Positions 32,628-41,534 are shown, numbered from the stretch's first letter. The stretch is DNA of 64,000 nt from Streptomyces sp. CMB-StM0423 (GCF_002847285.1 NZ_CP025407.1:4434501-4498500), one strand, 5' to 3'. A program made the numbers and translations. The notes: a model not told the origin generated them from the letters alone.

Positions 32628-33899
32628 GTGGGCCTTGTCGTGCAGAAGTACGGCGGCTCTTCCGTCGCCGACGCCGAGGGCATCAAGCGCGTCGCCAAGC
32701 GGATCGTCGAGACCAAGAAGGCCGGCCACCAGGTCGTCGTCGTGGTGTCGGCGATGGGCGACACGACGGACGAGCTGATCGATCTCGCCGAGCAGGTCTC
32801 GCCGATCCCGACCGGCCGCGAACTCGACATGCTGCTCACCTCGGGTGAGCGGATCTCCATGGCCCTGCTGGCGATGGCGATCAAGAAGCTCGGTCACGAG
32901 GCGCTGTCGTTCACCGGCAGCCAGGCGGGTGTGATCACCGACGCCGTGCACAACAGGGCGCGGATCATCGACGTCACGCCCGGCCGGATCCAGGAGGCGG
33001 TGGACAAGGGCGCCATCGCGATCGTCGCCGGGTTCCAGGGTGTTTCGCAGGACAGCAAGGACATCACGACGCTCGGCCGCGGCGGCTCGGACACCACGGC
33101 GGTGGCGCTCGCGGTGGCGCTCGAGGCGGAGGTCTGCGAGATCTACACCGACGTGGACGGCGTGTTCACCGCCGATCCGCGGGTGGTGAAGAAGGCCCGT
33201 AAGATCGACCGGATCCCGTACGAGGACATGCTCGAACTGGCCACCAGCGGGTCGAAGGTCCTGCTGCACCGCTGCGTCGAGTACGCCCGCCGGTACAACA
33301 TGCCCATTCATGTCCGCTCCTCGTTCTCGGGGCATGCGGGCACCTGGGTAGGCAATATCTCCGAGGGAGCAGAAGGCATGGAGCACGCGATCATCTCCGG
33401 AGTCGCGCACGACGTCTCCGAGGCGAAGATCACGGTGGTCGGGGTCCCGGACAAGCCGGGCGAGGCCGCCGCCATCTTCCGGGCGATTGCGGACGCCGAG
33501 ATCAACATCGACATGGTGGTGCAGAACGTCTCGGCCGCCGCCACCGGCCTGACCGACATCTCCTTCACCCTGCCCAAGACCGACGGCCACCGCGCGATGG
33601 AGCTGCTGACCAAGGCGCAGCCGTCGATCGGCTTCGAGTCGCTGCGCTACGACGACCAGGTCGGCAAGATCTCCCTCGTCGGCGCCGGCATGCGCTCGCA
33701 CCCCGGCGTCACGGCCACGTTCTTCGAGGCGCTGTCCAACGCCGGCGTCAACATCGAGCTGATCTCCACCTCGGAGATCCGCATCTCGGTGGTGACCCGC
33801 GAGGACGTGGTCAAGGACGCGGTACGGGCCGTGCACACGGCGTTCGGTCTCGACAGCGAGAGCGACGAGGCGGTCGTCTACGGCGGCACCGGCCGTTGA
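32628..33899 (+). CDS. lysC: Aspartokinase (lysine/threonine pathway), with internal start for a beta subunit
   Basis: 423 residues from GTG 32628 (VGLVVQKYGGSSVADAEG), GCGAGGAG upstream. The kinase domain is marked by KYGGSSV, the substrate site FTGSQAGVITD and TTLGRGGSDTTAVALA. Two ACT domains follow from about residue 262 (SEAKITVVGVPDKPGEAA; VGKISLVGAGMRSHPGV) and give feedback control by Lys/Thr. An in-frame ATG at 33378 (MEHAIISGVAHD) has GAGGGAG 10 bp upstream, as in actinobacterial enzymes made as alpha and beta subunits from one gene. The asd gene that usually follows is not found here. Confidence 0.97.
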   Translation: MGLVVQKYGGSSVADAEGIKRVAKRIVETKKAGHQVVVVVSAMGDTTDELIDLAEQVSPIPTGRELDMLLTSGERISMALLAMAIKKLGHEALSFTGSQAGVITDAVHNRARIIDVTPGRIQEAVDKGAIAIVAGFQGVSQDSKDITTLGRGGSDTTAVALAVALEAEVCEIYTDVDGVFTADPRVVKKARKIDRIPYEDMLELATSGSKVLLHRCVEYARRYNMPIHVRSSFSGHAGTWVGNISEGAEGMEHAIISGVAHDVSEAKITVVGVPDKPGEAAAIFRAIADAEINIDMVVQNVSAAATGLTDISFTLPKTDGHRAMELLTKAQPSIGFESLRYDDQVGKISLVGAGMRSHPGVTATFFEALSNAGVNIELISTSEIRISVVTREDVVKDAVRAVHTAFGLDSESDEAVVYGGTGR

Positions 33900-34121
33900 G
33901 CCAGTCGTAATCGATCCGTTGGTCCATACCGCTTGCGCCGAACACCCTTGCCATCCGACGATTTCGGTTCGCGCCGTCTGCAACCGCGGCGGCGCCGCGA
34001 AGCGTCTCTGTCCCTGCCCCGCATTGGCCGGCCGCACGGGTAGCGAGGGAGTGGGCATGGCAGTACGCGCGGTAACACGACCGGCGTTGCCGCCGTGCGC
34101 GTACAACCTTGACGGGGGTCG

Positions 34122-34784
34122 GTGTGTCAAACAAGCGTGGCAGAGGCACTCAGCATTGCGACCCTTCCGGCCGGCCCCGCGCTGCGCCCCGGTTCCTCCG
34201 CGGCGTCCCGGGGACTGCCGGTGATCGCGCCGTGGTCGGCGCGGCCTGCCGAGAAGAAGTCCGCGGCGGACGCTGACGACGCCATGGCGGAGGGCACCAG
34301 CGTCGACCACCTCACCGAGACGTACCAGACCCACTACCGGTCGCTGCTCGGTCTCGCCGCGCTGCTGCTCGACGACCTCGCCTCCTGCGAGGACGTGGTG
34401 CAGGAGGCATTCATCCGCGTGCACTCGGCGCGCAAGCGGGTCAAGGACCCGGACAAGACCCTCGCCTATCTGCGGCAGACGGTCGTCAACCTGTCACGTT
34501 CCGCGCTACGTCGGCGCATCACCGGGCTGAAGCTGCTCTCCAAGCCCATGCCCGACATGGCCAGCGCGGAAGAGGGTGCGTACGAACAGTTGGAGCGCGA
34601 CCAATTGATCCAGGCGATGCGAGGGCTGCAGCGCCGGCAGCGCGAGGTGCTCGTGCTGCGTTACTTCGCGGACATGACCGAGGCTCAGGTGGCCGAGGCG
34701 CTGGGCATCTCGCTCGGCTCCGTCAAGGCGTACGGCTCCCGGGGCATCGCCGCACTGCGAACAGCCATGGGAGCGCGGGCATGA
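34122..34784 (+). CDS. SigE-family RNA polymerase sigma factor (ECF type)
   Basis: 220 residues from GTG 34122 (VCQTSVAEALSIATL). A roughly 60-residue Pro/Ala N-terminal extension precedes region 2 (YRSLLGLAALLLDDLASCEDVVQEAFIRVH) and region 4 (LQRRQREVLVLRYFADMTEAQVAEALGISLGSVKAYGSRGIAAL). The helix-turn-helix wording with SVKAYGSR is typical of the actinobacterial SigE-like group. The next gene overlaps its stop by 4 bp and encodes a membrane protein, a probable anti-sigma or accessory partner. Confidence 0.92.
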   Translation: MCQTSVAEALSIATLPAGPALRPGSSAASRGLPVIAPWSARPAEKKSAADADDAMAEGTSVDHLTETYQTHYRSLLGLAALLLDDLASCEDVVQEAFIRVHSARKRVKDPDKTLAYLRQTVVNLSRSALRRRITGLKLLSKPMPDMASAEEGAYEQLERDQLIQAMRGLQRRQREVLVLRYFADMTEAQVAEALGISLGSVKAYGSRGIAALRTAMGARA

Positions 34785-36307
34785 GCGAGCGTTTCTACGG
34801 ATCGGGGCCGCCGTGGGAGCGGGGCGCCGAGGGATCCGGCGGGTCGGGGTCCGGCGGGTCGTCCGGATCCGGGGCCGGGTCTGGGCGCGGACGTGGGGCA
34901 GTGGATGTGGCGGAGACGGCGGAGCTGCCGGAGGAGCCGGCCGTGCCGGCGGGTTCGGACGAGGTGACGGTGGCGGTGCCCGAGGCTTCGCTGCCGGAGG
35001 CTTCGGGGCCTGGGGCCGCGGGGCCGGATGACGGGGCGAAGGTGCAGGGCGCGGCGGGTACGTCGAAGGGGACCGGCGCCGGCCCGGACGAGCCGGGCGG
35101 TGCTGCCGGCTCCGGTGGTGCCGCCGCCTCCGGCGGCGCGGAGGGGCTGGACGGCCCCGGTGGTCCGGACGGCCGTCGTGAGCCGGGCGGTCAGAGTGGC
35201 TCGGACGGCGCGGGCAGTGCGGCCGGCCCGGGTGGTGCGGGCGGTCCCGGCGGGGCCGGGATCCCGCGGTGGCCCGGTGGCCACGGCGACGGGGACGGCG
35301 GCGACGACGCGGGCGGCGAGGACGAGCTGCGGCTGCTGCTGCACTCCGCCGTCGACGGTCTGGAGCCGGCGCCCGGCACGCTGCAGTACCTCCAGCGGGC
35401 GGTGCCCGCGCGGCGTACGCGCCGCCGCCAGTTGGTCGCCGTCGCCGCGGTCGCGGTGGTCGCGCTGGCGGTCTCGGTGCCGGCGCTCATGAATGTCGCC
35501 GGCTCGACCAGCGAGAAGAACCCGCGCCAGGACATCGCCAACAGCCAGCTGCCCGGCGCCGGGCAGCAGGGCGGGGGCGGCGCCGTCGAGGGCAACGACT
35601 CGGACGCCACCGCCGGCAGCAAGGAGCCGAGCGACAAGGAAGAGAAGACCGAGAGCCCCGGGCACGACGAGAACACCGCCGCCCCGACCGGCGGCTCCGA
35701 GGGTACGGCCGCCGCGGAGCCGTGCGCGCCGGCGCAGATCAGCGAGCCGGTCGCGGCGAGCGGCACGCCGGACGAGGCGGGCCGGGTCACCGGTTCCTTC
35801 ACCGTCACCAACGTCTCCACCACCGCCTGCGTGGTCGAGTCCTCCGAAGGCGTCCAGGTGGGCGGTACCTTCGGCGCGGCGAGCGCCAGCGCGGTCGACA
35901 CCCGTACGCACACCGTCGGCGACGCCGCCACGGACCTGCTGCCGCCGCCGGAGGCGACCGGCGCGCTGGTGCTCGCGCCCAACGAGTCGTACGTGGTGGA
36001 GTTCGCCTGGGTGCCGGAGACCAGCACCGACGGCGGCTGCACCACCACGGCCACCACGCCGACCCCGGACCCCACCGACGACACGCAGTCGTCGCCGGAC
36101 GAGACGCAGTCCGAGACCGACCAGGGGACCGAGACCGGCGGCGACACCGGCGGCACCGGTGAGCCGGGCGAAGGCGACGGCACGACGGACGGCTCCGTCA
36201 CCCTGACCCACTCGCCGGAAGCCGACTCCTCCGCCGTGGCCAGCGTCACGGTCCAGAACGCCTGCGCCGGCACCGTCTACTACACCGAGCCGCTCCCGGG
36301 CGTCTGA
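34781..36307 (+). CDS. Membrane protein coupled to the sigma factor; possible anti-sigma partner
   Basis: 508 residues, ATGA-coupled to the sigma gene. The cytoplasmic N-terminal 215 residues are mostly Gly/Ser/Ala-rich disorder, ending with a short helical part (EDELRLLLHSAVDGLEPAPGTLQYLQRAVPARR). That part resembles the membrane-proximal segment of SigE-group partner proteins. One membrane helix (QLVAVAAVAVVALAVSVPALM) leads to a Thr/Glu-rich extracytoplasmic region with a beta domain (GRVTGSFTVTNVSTTACVV; ESYVVEFAWVPETST) of DUF4232 appearance. No zinc-binding anti-sigma motif (HxxxCxxC) is present, so a classical ZAS role is unlikely. Confidence 0.7.
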   Translation: MSERFYGSGPPWERGAEGSGGSGSGGSSGSGAGSGRGRGAVDVAETAELPEEPAVPAGSDEVTVAVPEASLPEASGPGAAGPDDGAKVQGAAGTSKGTGAGPDEPGGAAGSGGAAASGGAEGLDGPGGPDGRREPGGQSGSDGAGSAAGPGGAGGPGGAGIPRWPGGHGDGDGGDDAGGEDELRLLLHSAVDGLEPAPGTLQYLQRAVPARRTRRRQLVAVAAVAVVALAVSVPALMNVAGSTSEKNPRQDIANSQLPGAGQQGGGGAVEGNDSDATAGSKEPSDKEEKTESPGHDENTAAPTGGSEGTAAAEPCAPAQISEPVAASGTPDEAGRVTGSFTVTNVSTTACVVESSEGVQVGGTFGAASASAVDTRTHTVGDAATDLLPPPEATGALVLAPNESYVVEFAWVPETSTDGGCTTTATTPTPDPTDDTQSSPDETQSETDQGTETGGDTGGTGEPGEGDGTTDGSVTLTHSPEADSSAVASVTVQNACAGTVYYTEPLPGV

Positions 36308-36367
36308 CCCGGCCCGGATCCCGCCCCCTGGGCGGGGCGGCCGCGGGGGAGGCCGTACCGTGGAGGC

Positions 36368-37282
36368 GTGTACCGGTTCCTGCTGACGCCCCGGTGGTGG
36401 GTCGTCAACGTCCTCGCCGCACTCGCCATCCCGGTCTGCCTGGTCATGGGTAGCTGGCAGATGAGCCGCTTCGAGACGCGCGTGGACACCCACCAGGAAC
36501 AGCAGGAGCAGCAGGACCGCGCCGCCGACGGCATCGACGGCCGGCCGATGGCCGAGCTGCTGCCCGTGACCCAGGAGACCACCGGCGACGCGGCCACCGT
36601 CACCGGGCGCTACGGCCCCCAACTCCTCGTCCCGGACCGCACTCTCGACGGCTCTACCGGCTTCTACGTCCTGACCCTCCTGCGCACCGACGCCCCCGTG
36701 GGCGACGACGGCGGCGACGGCGACGCCGGAACCCGTACCACCTCCGTTCCCGTCCTGCGCGGCTGGCTGCCCGGCGAGGCCGACCCGGCGAAGGCCCCCG
36801 AGCCGCCCGCCGGCGAGGTCACCGTCACCGGCGCCCTCCAGGCGTCCGAGCACCAGGGCTCCCCCGGCGTGCACACCGAGGGCGGGCTGCCCCGCGGCCA
36901 GGTCGGCATGATCAGCGCCGCGGCGCTGGTCAACGTCGTGGACGAGCAGGTCTCCACGGCCTGGATCACCCTCTTCGAGGCCGACGGCGGGATGCAGCCC
37001 GTCCCCGCCGAGGTCCCGCAGGGCAGCGGGCTCGACCTCAAGGCGTTCCAGAACCTCGGCTACACGGCCCAGTGGTTCGTCTTCGCCGGCTTCGTGATCT
37101 TCATGTGGTACCGGCTCTTCCGCCGCGAGGCGGAGGTCGCGCGCGACACGGCCCTCGGCCTCACCTCTCCCGATCCTGGCGAGGGCGGTCCCGCGGCTCC
37201 GGAGCCGGCTGCTGCGGCCGCGGAGCCAGGTCCGGAAGCAGATGACGGCGAACGAAGTCGAGCTCCAGCCCCAACTGCTTGA
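36368..37282 (+). CDS. SURF1-family cytochrome oxidase assembly protein
   Basis: 304 residues from GTG 36368 (VYRFLLTPRWWVVNV). N-terminal helix VVNVLAALAIPVCLVMGSWQ is followed by the SURF1 pattern GSWQMSRFETR, VTGRYGPQLLVPDRTLDG and VLRGWLPGEADPAKAPEPPAGEVTVTGALQASE. A second helix (WFVFAGFVIFMWYRLFRREAE) completes the two-helix topology. It assists haem insertion into the aa3 oxidase. The low-complexity tail overlaps the convergent S9 peptidase gene by 122 bp, an unusually long overlap. Confidence 0.9.
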   Translation: MYRFLLTPRWWVVNVLAALAIPVCLVMGSWQMSRFETRVDTHQEQQEQQDRAADGIDGRPMAELLPVTQETTGDAATVTGRYGPQLLVPDRTLDGSTGFYVLTLLRTDAPVGDDGGDGDAGTRTTSVPVLRGWLPGEADPAKAPEPPAGEVTVTGALQASEHQGSPGVHTEGGLPRGQVGMISAAALVNVVDEQVSTAWITLFEADGGMQPVPAEVPQGSGLDLKAFQNLGYTAQWFVFAGFVIFMWYRLFRREAEVARDTALGLTSPDPGEGGPAAPEPAAAAAEPGPEADDGERSRAPAPTA

Positions 37283-39230
37283 TCCGCTCGTCCACGACCA
37301 GCGAGCCGTGCCCCGCGTCGTACCGGTACACCTCGTGCGGGTGCCCGCGCTCCGACAGCCGCCCGACGTAGTTCTCCACCTGCCGGATCGGGCAGCGCGG
37401 ATCGTTGACCCCCGCGGAGATGAAGACCGGCGCCCGCACCTCGTCCACGTACGTCAGGGGTGACGATGCGGCGTAGCGCTCGGGGACGTCCTCCGGTGAG
37501 CCGCCCATCAGCGTGCGGTCCATGGCCTTCAGGGCCTCCATTTCGTCCTCGTACGCCGCGACGTAGTCCGCGACGGGCACCGCCGACAGGCCCAGCGCCC
37601 AGACGTCCGGCTGCGTGCCGAGGGCGAGCAGCGCCAGATAACCGCCCCACGAGCCGCCGCCGACGACCAGCCGCTCCGGGTCCGCGAGGCCGGAGGCGAC
37701 GGCCCACTCCCGCACCGCCGCGATGTCCTCCAGCTCGATGAGGCCCACCCGGTGCTTGAGCGCGTCGGTCCACTCCCGGCCGTAGCCGGTGGACCCGCGG
37801 TAGTTGACGCGGACGACGGCGAAGCCGTGATCGACCCAGGCCGCCGGGCCGGCCGCGAAGGCGTCGCTGTCCTGCCACGTAGGACCGCCGTGCACGTCGA
37901 AGAGGCAGGGGAACGGGCCCTCGCCCGGCGGCCGCTGCACCAGCGCGTGGATCCGCCCGCCCGGCCCGTCGACCCAGGCGTCCTCCACCGGCACCGAGAG
38001 CGGGGCGGCAGGGCCCGGCGGCTGCAGCACCACGGCGCCCTGCGCGGACCGCACCTGCGGCGGCTCCGCGCCCGACGACCAGTGGAACTCCACGGTGCTG
38101 TCCGGCCGGGCCGTCGCCCCCGAGATCGTCCCCGGCGGGGTCTCGATCCGGGTCATGGCGCCGGAGTCGGGACCCTCCAGCCCGTACCGCCACAGCTCGC
38201 TGCGGGCCTGGTACGTATGCAGGACGAGCAGCGCGCTGCCGTCCGGATACCACTCCGCCGACACGTCCCCCGGCAGGTCGAGCTCCAGCTCCCGGCTCTG
38301 ACCCGTGACCGGGTCCCAGATCATCGGCTCCCAGCGGCCGCGCCGCTGGTGCCCGACGAGCAGCCGCGCGTCGCCCGCCACCGGGGCGAAGCCCAGCACC
38401 TCCAGACCCAGCTCCTCCAGGCCGCCCTTGGTGTCGTCCAGCTCGGCGAGCAGCGGGTCACCGCCGGGGGCGCCGCCGAGCCGCAGCACCCGCAGGGCTG
38501 CGTGCATCGCGTCGCCGTGCTCGGTGTGCTCGATGGCGAGCAGCCTGCCGTCGTGCGAGAGGTCGCCGACGCCGGCGGACTCCCGGTGCCGGTAGATCTC
38601 GCTGGGCTCGCCGCCGGGCCGGACGAGGTGGATCGTCGTCCCCGTCTCCTCCGTGGACCGGCCGACCACCGCCGTGCCGTCCCGGCCGAGCGCGAGGCCC
38701 GCCGAGTACGCCGCCGGCAGCCCCGGCGCCGCCGCCCGGTCCTGCCCCGGGGCGGCGCCCGCGAAGGGCTGCCGCCGCCACACCCCGAACTCGTCCCCGT
38801 CGGTGTCGCAGAACCACCACACCCACTCGCCGTCCGGCGTCAGCGCACCGTCCGTCGTGCCGTTCGGCCGGTCGGTGACCTGGCGGACGCCGCCCGTGCG
38901 GCGGTCCCAGGCGTACAGCTCGAAGGTGCCCGTCACGTTCGACACGTAGAGCGCGCGATCCGGCGCGTCCTCCGCCCAGCCGGGCAGGCTGATCCTCGGC
39001 GCCCGGAACCGCCGCTCCCACGCCGGAGCAGCGTCCGCGGGACCGCCCGAGCCGGCACCTGCCCCGCCGCCGCCCGCTTCGCCGCCTGTCCCGTCCCCGC
39101 TTCTTCCCCGGGTCTCATCGCTTCCCCGGCCCCCGCCGATCCCCCCGACCCCGCCGTCTCCGTAGCCCTCGCCGCCGACGCTCGCGTCGTCACCGGCACG
39201 TCCCGCCTTGCCCCCGTCGATCTCGCTCAT
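37161..39230 (-). CDS. S9-family prolyl oligopeptidase
   Basis: 689 residues from ATG 39230. After a roughly 70-residue Gly/Asp-rich N-terminus come beta-propeller repeats (ALYVSNVTGTFELYAWDRRTGG; TPDGEWVWWFCDTDG; DLSHDGRLLAIEH). The alpha/beta-hydrolase domain follows from about residue 420, with catalytic Ser in GGGSWGGYLALLALG, Asp in GVNDPRCP and His in DAGHGSLVVDE. There is no signal peptide, so it is an intracellular peptidase or acylaminoacyl peptidase that degrades short peptides. The Pro/Arg C-terminus overlaps SURF1. Confidence 0.93.
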   Translation of the reverse strand: MSEIDGGKAGRAGDDASVGGEGYGDGGVGGIGGGRGSDETRGRSGDGTGGEAGGGGAGAGSGGPADAAPAWERRFRAPRISLPGWAEDAPDRALYVSNVTGTFELYAWDRRTGGVRQVTDRPNGTTDGALTPDGEWVWWFCDTDGDEFGVWRRQPFAGAAPGQDRAAAPGLPAAYSAGLALGRDGTAVVGRSTEETGTTIHLVRPGGEPSEIYRHRESAGVGDLSHDGRLLAIEHTEHGDAMHAALRVLRLGGAPGGDPLLAELDDTKGGLEELGLEVLGFAPVAGDARLLVGHQRRGRWEPMIWDPVTGQSRELELDLPGDVSAEWYPDGSALLVLHTYQARSELWRYGLEGPDSGAMTRIETPPGTISGATARPDSTVEFHWSSGAEPPQVRSAQGAVVLQPPGPAAPLSVPVEDAWVDGPGGRIHALVQRPPGEGPFPCLFDVHGGPTWQDSDAFAAGPAAWVDHGFAVVRVNYRGSTGYGREWTDALKHRVGLIELEDIAAVREWAVASGLADPERLVVGGGSWGGYLALLALGTQPDVWALGLSAVPVADYVAAYEDEMEALKAMDRTLMGGSPEDVPERYAASSPLTYVDEVRAPVFISAGVNDPRCPIRQVENYVGRLSERGHPHEVYRYDAGHGSLVVDERIKQLGLELDFVRRHLLPDLAPRPQQPAPEPRDRPRQDRER

Positions 39231-39281
39231 GCCGACATTCTGCGTCCTCGGCCCGGCCCGTCGGCGCCCGCAGCGCCAATC

Positions 39282-39308
39282 TGTGGATTACTCCCCAGTT
39301 GTGGATAA
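39282..39308 (-). promoter_or_regulatory. Two DnaA-box-like sequences upstream of the S9 peptidase
   Basis: On the minus strand TTATCCACA (39300-39308) is an exact E. coli-type DnaA box, and TAATCCACA (39282-39290) differs by one base. They are 18 bp apart, beginning 52 bp from the S9 peptidase start. Confidence 0.45.
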
Positions 39309-39378
39309 ACCCCCGCCGCCGCGGACCGCCCGCCCGCCGCCCGCGGACCGGCCACGCCCGCCCCGGCAGCGGCGAACC

Positions 39379-40659
39379 CTACGCCCGCCCGCCCGACACC
39401 GCGTACTCGAACAGCGCCTTGTTGCTGTTCCGTTTGCGGATGACCTCCACCTCGACCCCCGCGAAGCCCACTTCGCGCAGCAGCGCCGCGTACCACTCCT
39501 GCGCCGGGACCTGGTTCCCGTAGAAGGTCGAGTTGCCGATCACATAGACCACCCGCCCGCCGCCGCGCACGTTCTTGTACGCCGCGCGGAAGTGCCCCCA
39601 CATGTCGTGCACGTACTTGCCGACGTAGTTCGCCAGCAGCGGCCCGTTCCGCCCGCCGTCCCGGCGGATCGCCGCCTGCGTCCGAGCCAGCTCGCCCGCG
39701 ACCGGCTCCGGCACCCCCTCGGCGTCGGGGCCCGGCGGGCGCCAGGCCCGTACGCGCGAGGTGGCCGCGCCCCAGGTGCCGCCGATCGCCTGCCAGTCCA
39801 GCCGGCCCGCGTCCTCCGCCCGCCGCAGGTGCCGCATCCAGTACATGTACGGGCGCAGTTCGCGGATGTACGACATGCGGTTCACGTACGGCGGCGAGGT
39901 CAGCAGCAGGTCGCAGGGTGTGAGCCGGCCGGCGGCGGGCTGCATGTCGCGGGAGTCGCCGTACAGGACCCGCGCCGTGCCGGGCAGCGGGGTCGCGGCG
40001 TTGGCGAGCGTGGTGCCGGCCTCGCGGCGGAACGTCTCCAGCACGGCCCGCGCGGCGTCGGGGTCGAGTACCTGGAGGGTGCTGTCGCCGCCCGCCTGTT
40101 CTTCCTTGAAGGACATGCTCTGGTGGTTGAACGCCGCGTTGCTCGACGCGATCAGCGTCCGGCAGAACGCCACGTCCAGCAGGTCCCGTCCGCCAGGCGG
40201 CAGCGCGCCCGCCGCGACGTCCAGCGCCCGGCGTATCGCCTTCAGCGCGTCCAGCGCGCTCCGCGCCCACCAGCGCCCGATGTTGTGCAGCTCCGGCTGC
40301 CACAGCTCGCCGGCCTCCGGCAATAACTCCTCGGCGCGGTGCACCAGCGGCGCGAGCGCCCGCCGGGTCTCGCGCAGATGATCCGGCTCGTACGCGGCCG
40401 TCTTCATCTTCCCCAGCCAGATCAGGAAGGGGTTCACGTCCAGGGACTGTCCTGTCAACCCGTGCTCGGCGGCGGCGAGCGGCGTGGTGCCGGTGCCGGA
40501 GAAGGGGTCGGTGACGACGGAGCCGGGCGGCATCTCGGCGGCGTAGCGGCGCACGAGGCTCACGGAGTAGGCGGGGGTCAGCCGGAGCCAGCCGTGGCGG
40601 CCGGCGCCCGCGTTGGCGCGGTAGGTGAGGTGTGCGTTCTGACGCGTGTCCGACCGCAT
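39379..40659 (-). CDS. Solitary DNA methyltransferase (N4-cytosine-like)
   Basis: 426 residues from ATG 40659 (MRSDTRQNAHLTYRA). SAM-binding motif I is VVTDPFSGTGTTPLAAAE (about residues 47-64). Catalytic motif IV, LLTSPPYVNRMSY, has TSPPY, the form usual in N4-methylcytosine enzymes; motif I precedes motif IV. A likely target-recognition segment lies between. The C-terminus (VVYVIGNSTFYGNQVPAQEW) is typical of the DNA-methylase N4/N6 fold. No restriction endonuclease or recognition subunit is adjacent, so it would modify DNA without restriction. Its specificity cannot be read. Confidence 0.85.
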   Translation of the reverse strand: MRSDTRQNAHLTYRANAGAGRHGWLRLTPAYSVSLVRRYAAEMPPGSVVTDPFSGTGTTPLAAAEHGLTGQSLDVNPFLIWLGKMKTAAYEPDHLRETRRALAPLVHRAEELLPEAGELWQPELHNIGRWWARSALDALKAIRRALDVAAGALPPGGRDLLDVAFCRTLIASSNAAFNHQSMSFKEEQAGGDSTLQVLDPDAARAVLETFRREAGTTLANAATPLPGTARVLYGDSRDMQPAAGRLTPCDLLLTSPPYVNRMSYIRELRPYMYWMRHLRRAEDAGRLDWQAIGGTWGAATSRVRAWRPPGPDAEGVPEPVAGELARTQAAIRRDGGRNGPLLANYVGKYVHDMWGHFRAAYKNVRGGGRVVYVIGNSTFYGNQVPAQEWYAALLREVGFAGVEVEVIRKRNSNKALFEYAVSGGRA

Positions 40660-40789
40660 GCTCTCGCTCTCGCCGATGGGGGTGGGGGGTAGCGTGGATC
40701 GTAGTGGCCCGCGGCCCGTCACCCGGCAGGAACCGGCAAGTCTGGTCGTACGGAACGAAAACGCACTGCCGTGCGACGCGCGCCGTACG

Positions 40790-40830
40790 CGACGGCCGCC
40801 CCCTCGCGTACCGGAGAGGGCGGCCGGTCG
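40790..40830 (-). terminator. Hairpin downstream of the superoxide dismutase gene
   Basis: CGACGGCCGCCCCCTC (40790-40805) pairs, with mismatches, with GAGAGGGCGGCCGGTCG (40814-40830), and lies about 50 bp after the dismutase stop on the minus strand. Confidence 0.5.
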
Positions 40831-40841
40831 TCTTCCGGCAA

Positions 40842-40857
40842 TGTTTCCCGTGAAACC
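40842..40857. promoter_or_regulatory. parS-like site with one mismatch in the 14-bp core
   Basis: GTTTCCCGTGAAAC at 40843-40856 differs from the Streptomyces ParB site GTTTCACGTGAAAC by one base. It sits between the dismutase stop and its terminator. Streptomycetes carry about twenty such sites, mostly around oriC. Confidence 0.5.
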
Positions 40858-40877
40858 TCGGCCGAAAAGTCCGATTG

Positions 40878-41483
40878 TCAGCCGTGGGCGGTCGCCTTCG
40901 CGTACCGCGCCGAGACGTCGTCCCAGTTCACGAGGTCCCACAGCTTCTGGACGTAGTCGGGGCGGACGTTCTTGTACTGCAGGTAGTACGCGTGCTCCCA
41001 GGCGTCGAAGACCAGCAGCGGGGTGCTGCCCTGGCCGACGTTGCCGTGGTGGTCGTAGACCTGTTCGATGATCAGGCGCTTGCCCAGCGGCTCCCACGCC
41101 AGCACGCCCCAGCCCGAGCCCTGCACCGAGGCGGTGGCCGCGCTCAGTTGCTTCCGGAACGCCTCGAAGCCGCCCAGGTGCTCCTCGATGGCCTCGCCGA
41201 GGGCGCCGTCGGGGCGGTCGCCGCCGTCCGGGGAGAGGTTCTCCCAGAAGATCGTGTGCAGTACGTGCCCGGAGAGGTTGAAGGCGTAGGTCTTCTCCAG
41301 CCCGACCAGGTTGCCGAACTGCTCCTTGTCGCGCGCCTCGGCGAGCTGCTCCAGCGTGTCGTTGGCGCCCTTGACGTAGGCCGCGTGGTGCTTGGCGTGG
41401 TGCAGTTCGAGGATCTGCCCGGTGATCGCCGGCTCCAACGCCGCGTAGTCGTAGGGCAGATCAGGTAGCGCGTACGTGCTCAT
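40878..41483 (-). CDS. sodF: Superoxide dismutase, Fe/Mn type
   Basis: 201 residues from ATG 41483 (MSTYALPDLPYDYAALEP) with AAAGGAGCAG upstream. Metal ligands are intact: His in LELHHAKHH, His in SGHVLHTIFW, Asp in LVFDAWEHAYY and His in DAWEHAYY. The Fe/Mn type of streptomycetes is usually SodF and is repressed by Nur when nickel is present; a matching motif lies upstream at 41535-41551. It converts superoxide to peroxide in the cytoplasm. Fe versus Mn preference is not decided by the sequence alone. Confidence 0.95.
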   Translation of the reverse strand: MSTYALPDLPYDYAALEPAITGQILELHHAKHHAAYVKGANDTLEQLAEARDKEQFGNLVGLEKTYAFNLSGHVLHTIFWENLSPDGGDRPDGALGEAIEEHLGGFEAFRKQLSAATASVQGSGWGVLAWEPLGKRLIIEQVYDHHGNVGQGSTPLLVFDAWEHAYYLQYKNVRPDYVQKLWDLVNWDDVSARYAKATAHG

Positions 41484-41534
41484 CAGGCGCTGCTCCTTTC
41501 GTGGGACATCCGTCCCGATCACCCTACGCGCTTA

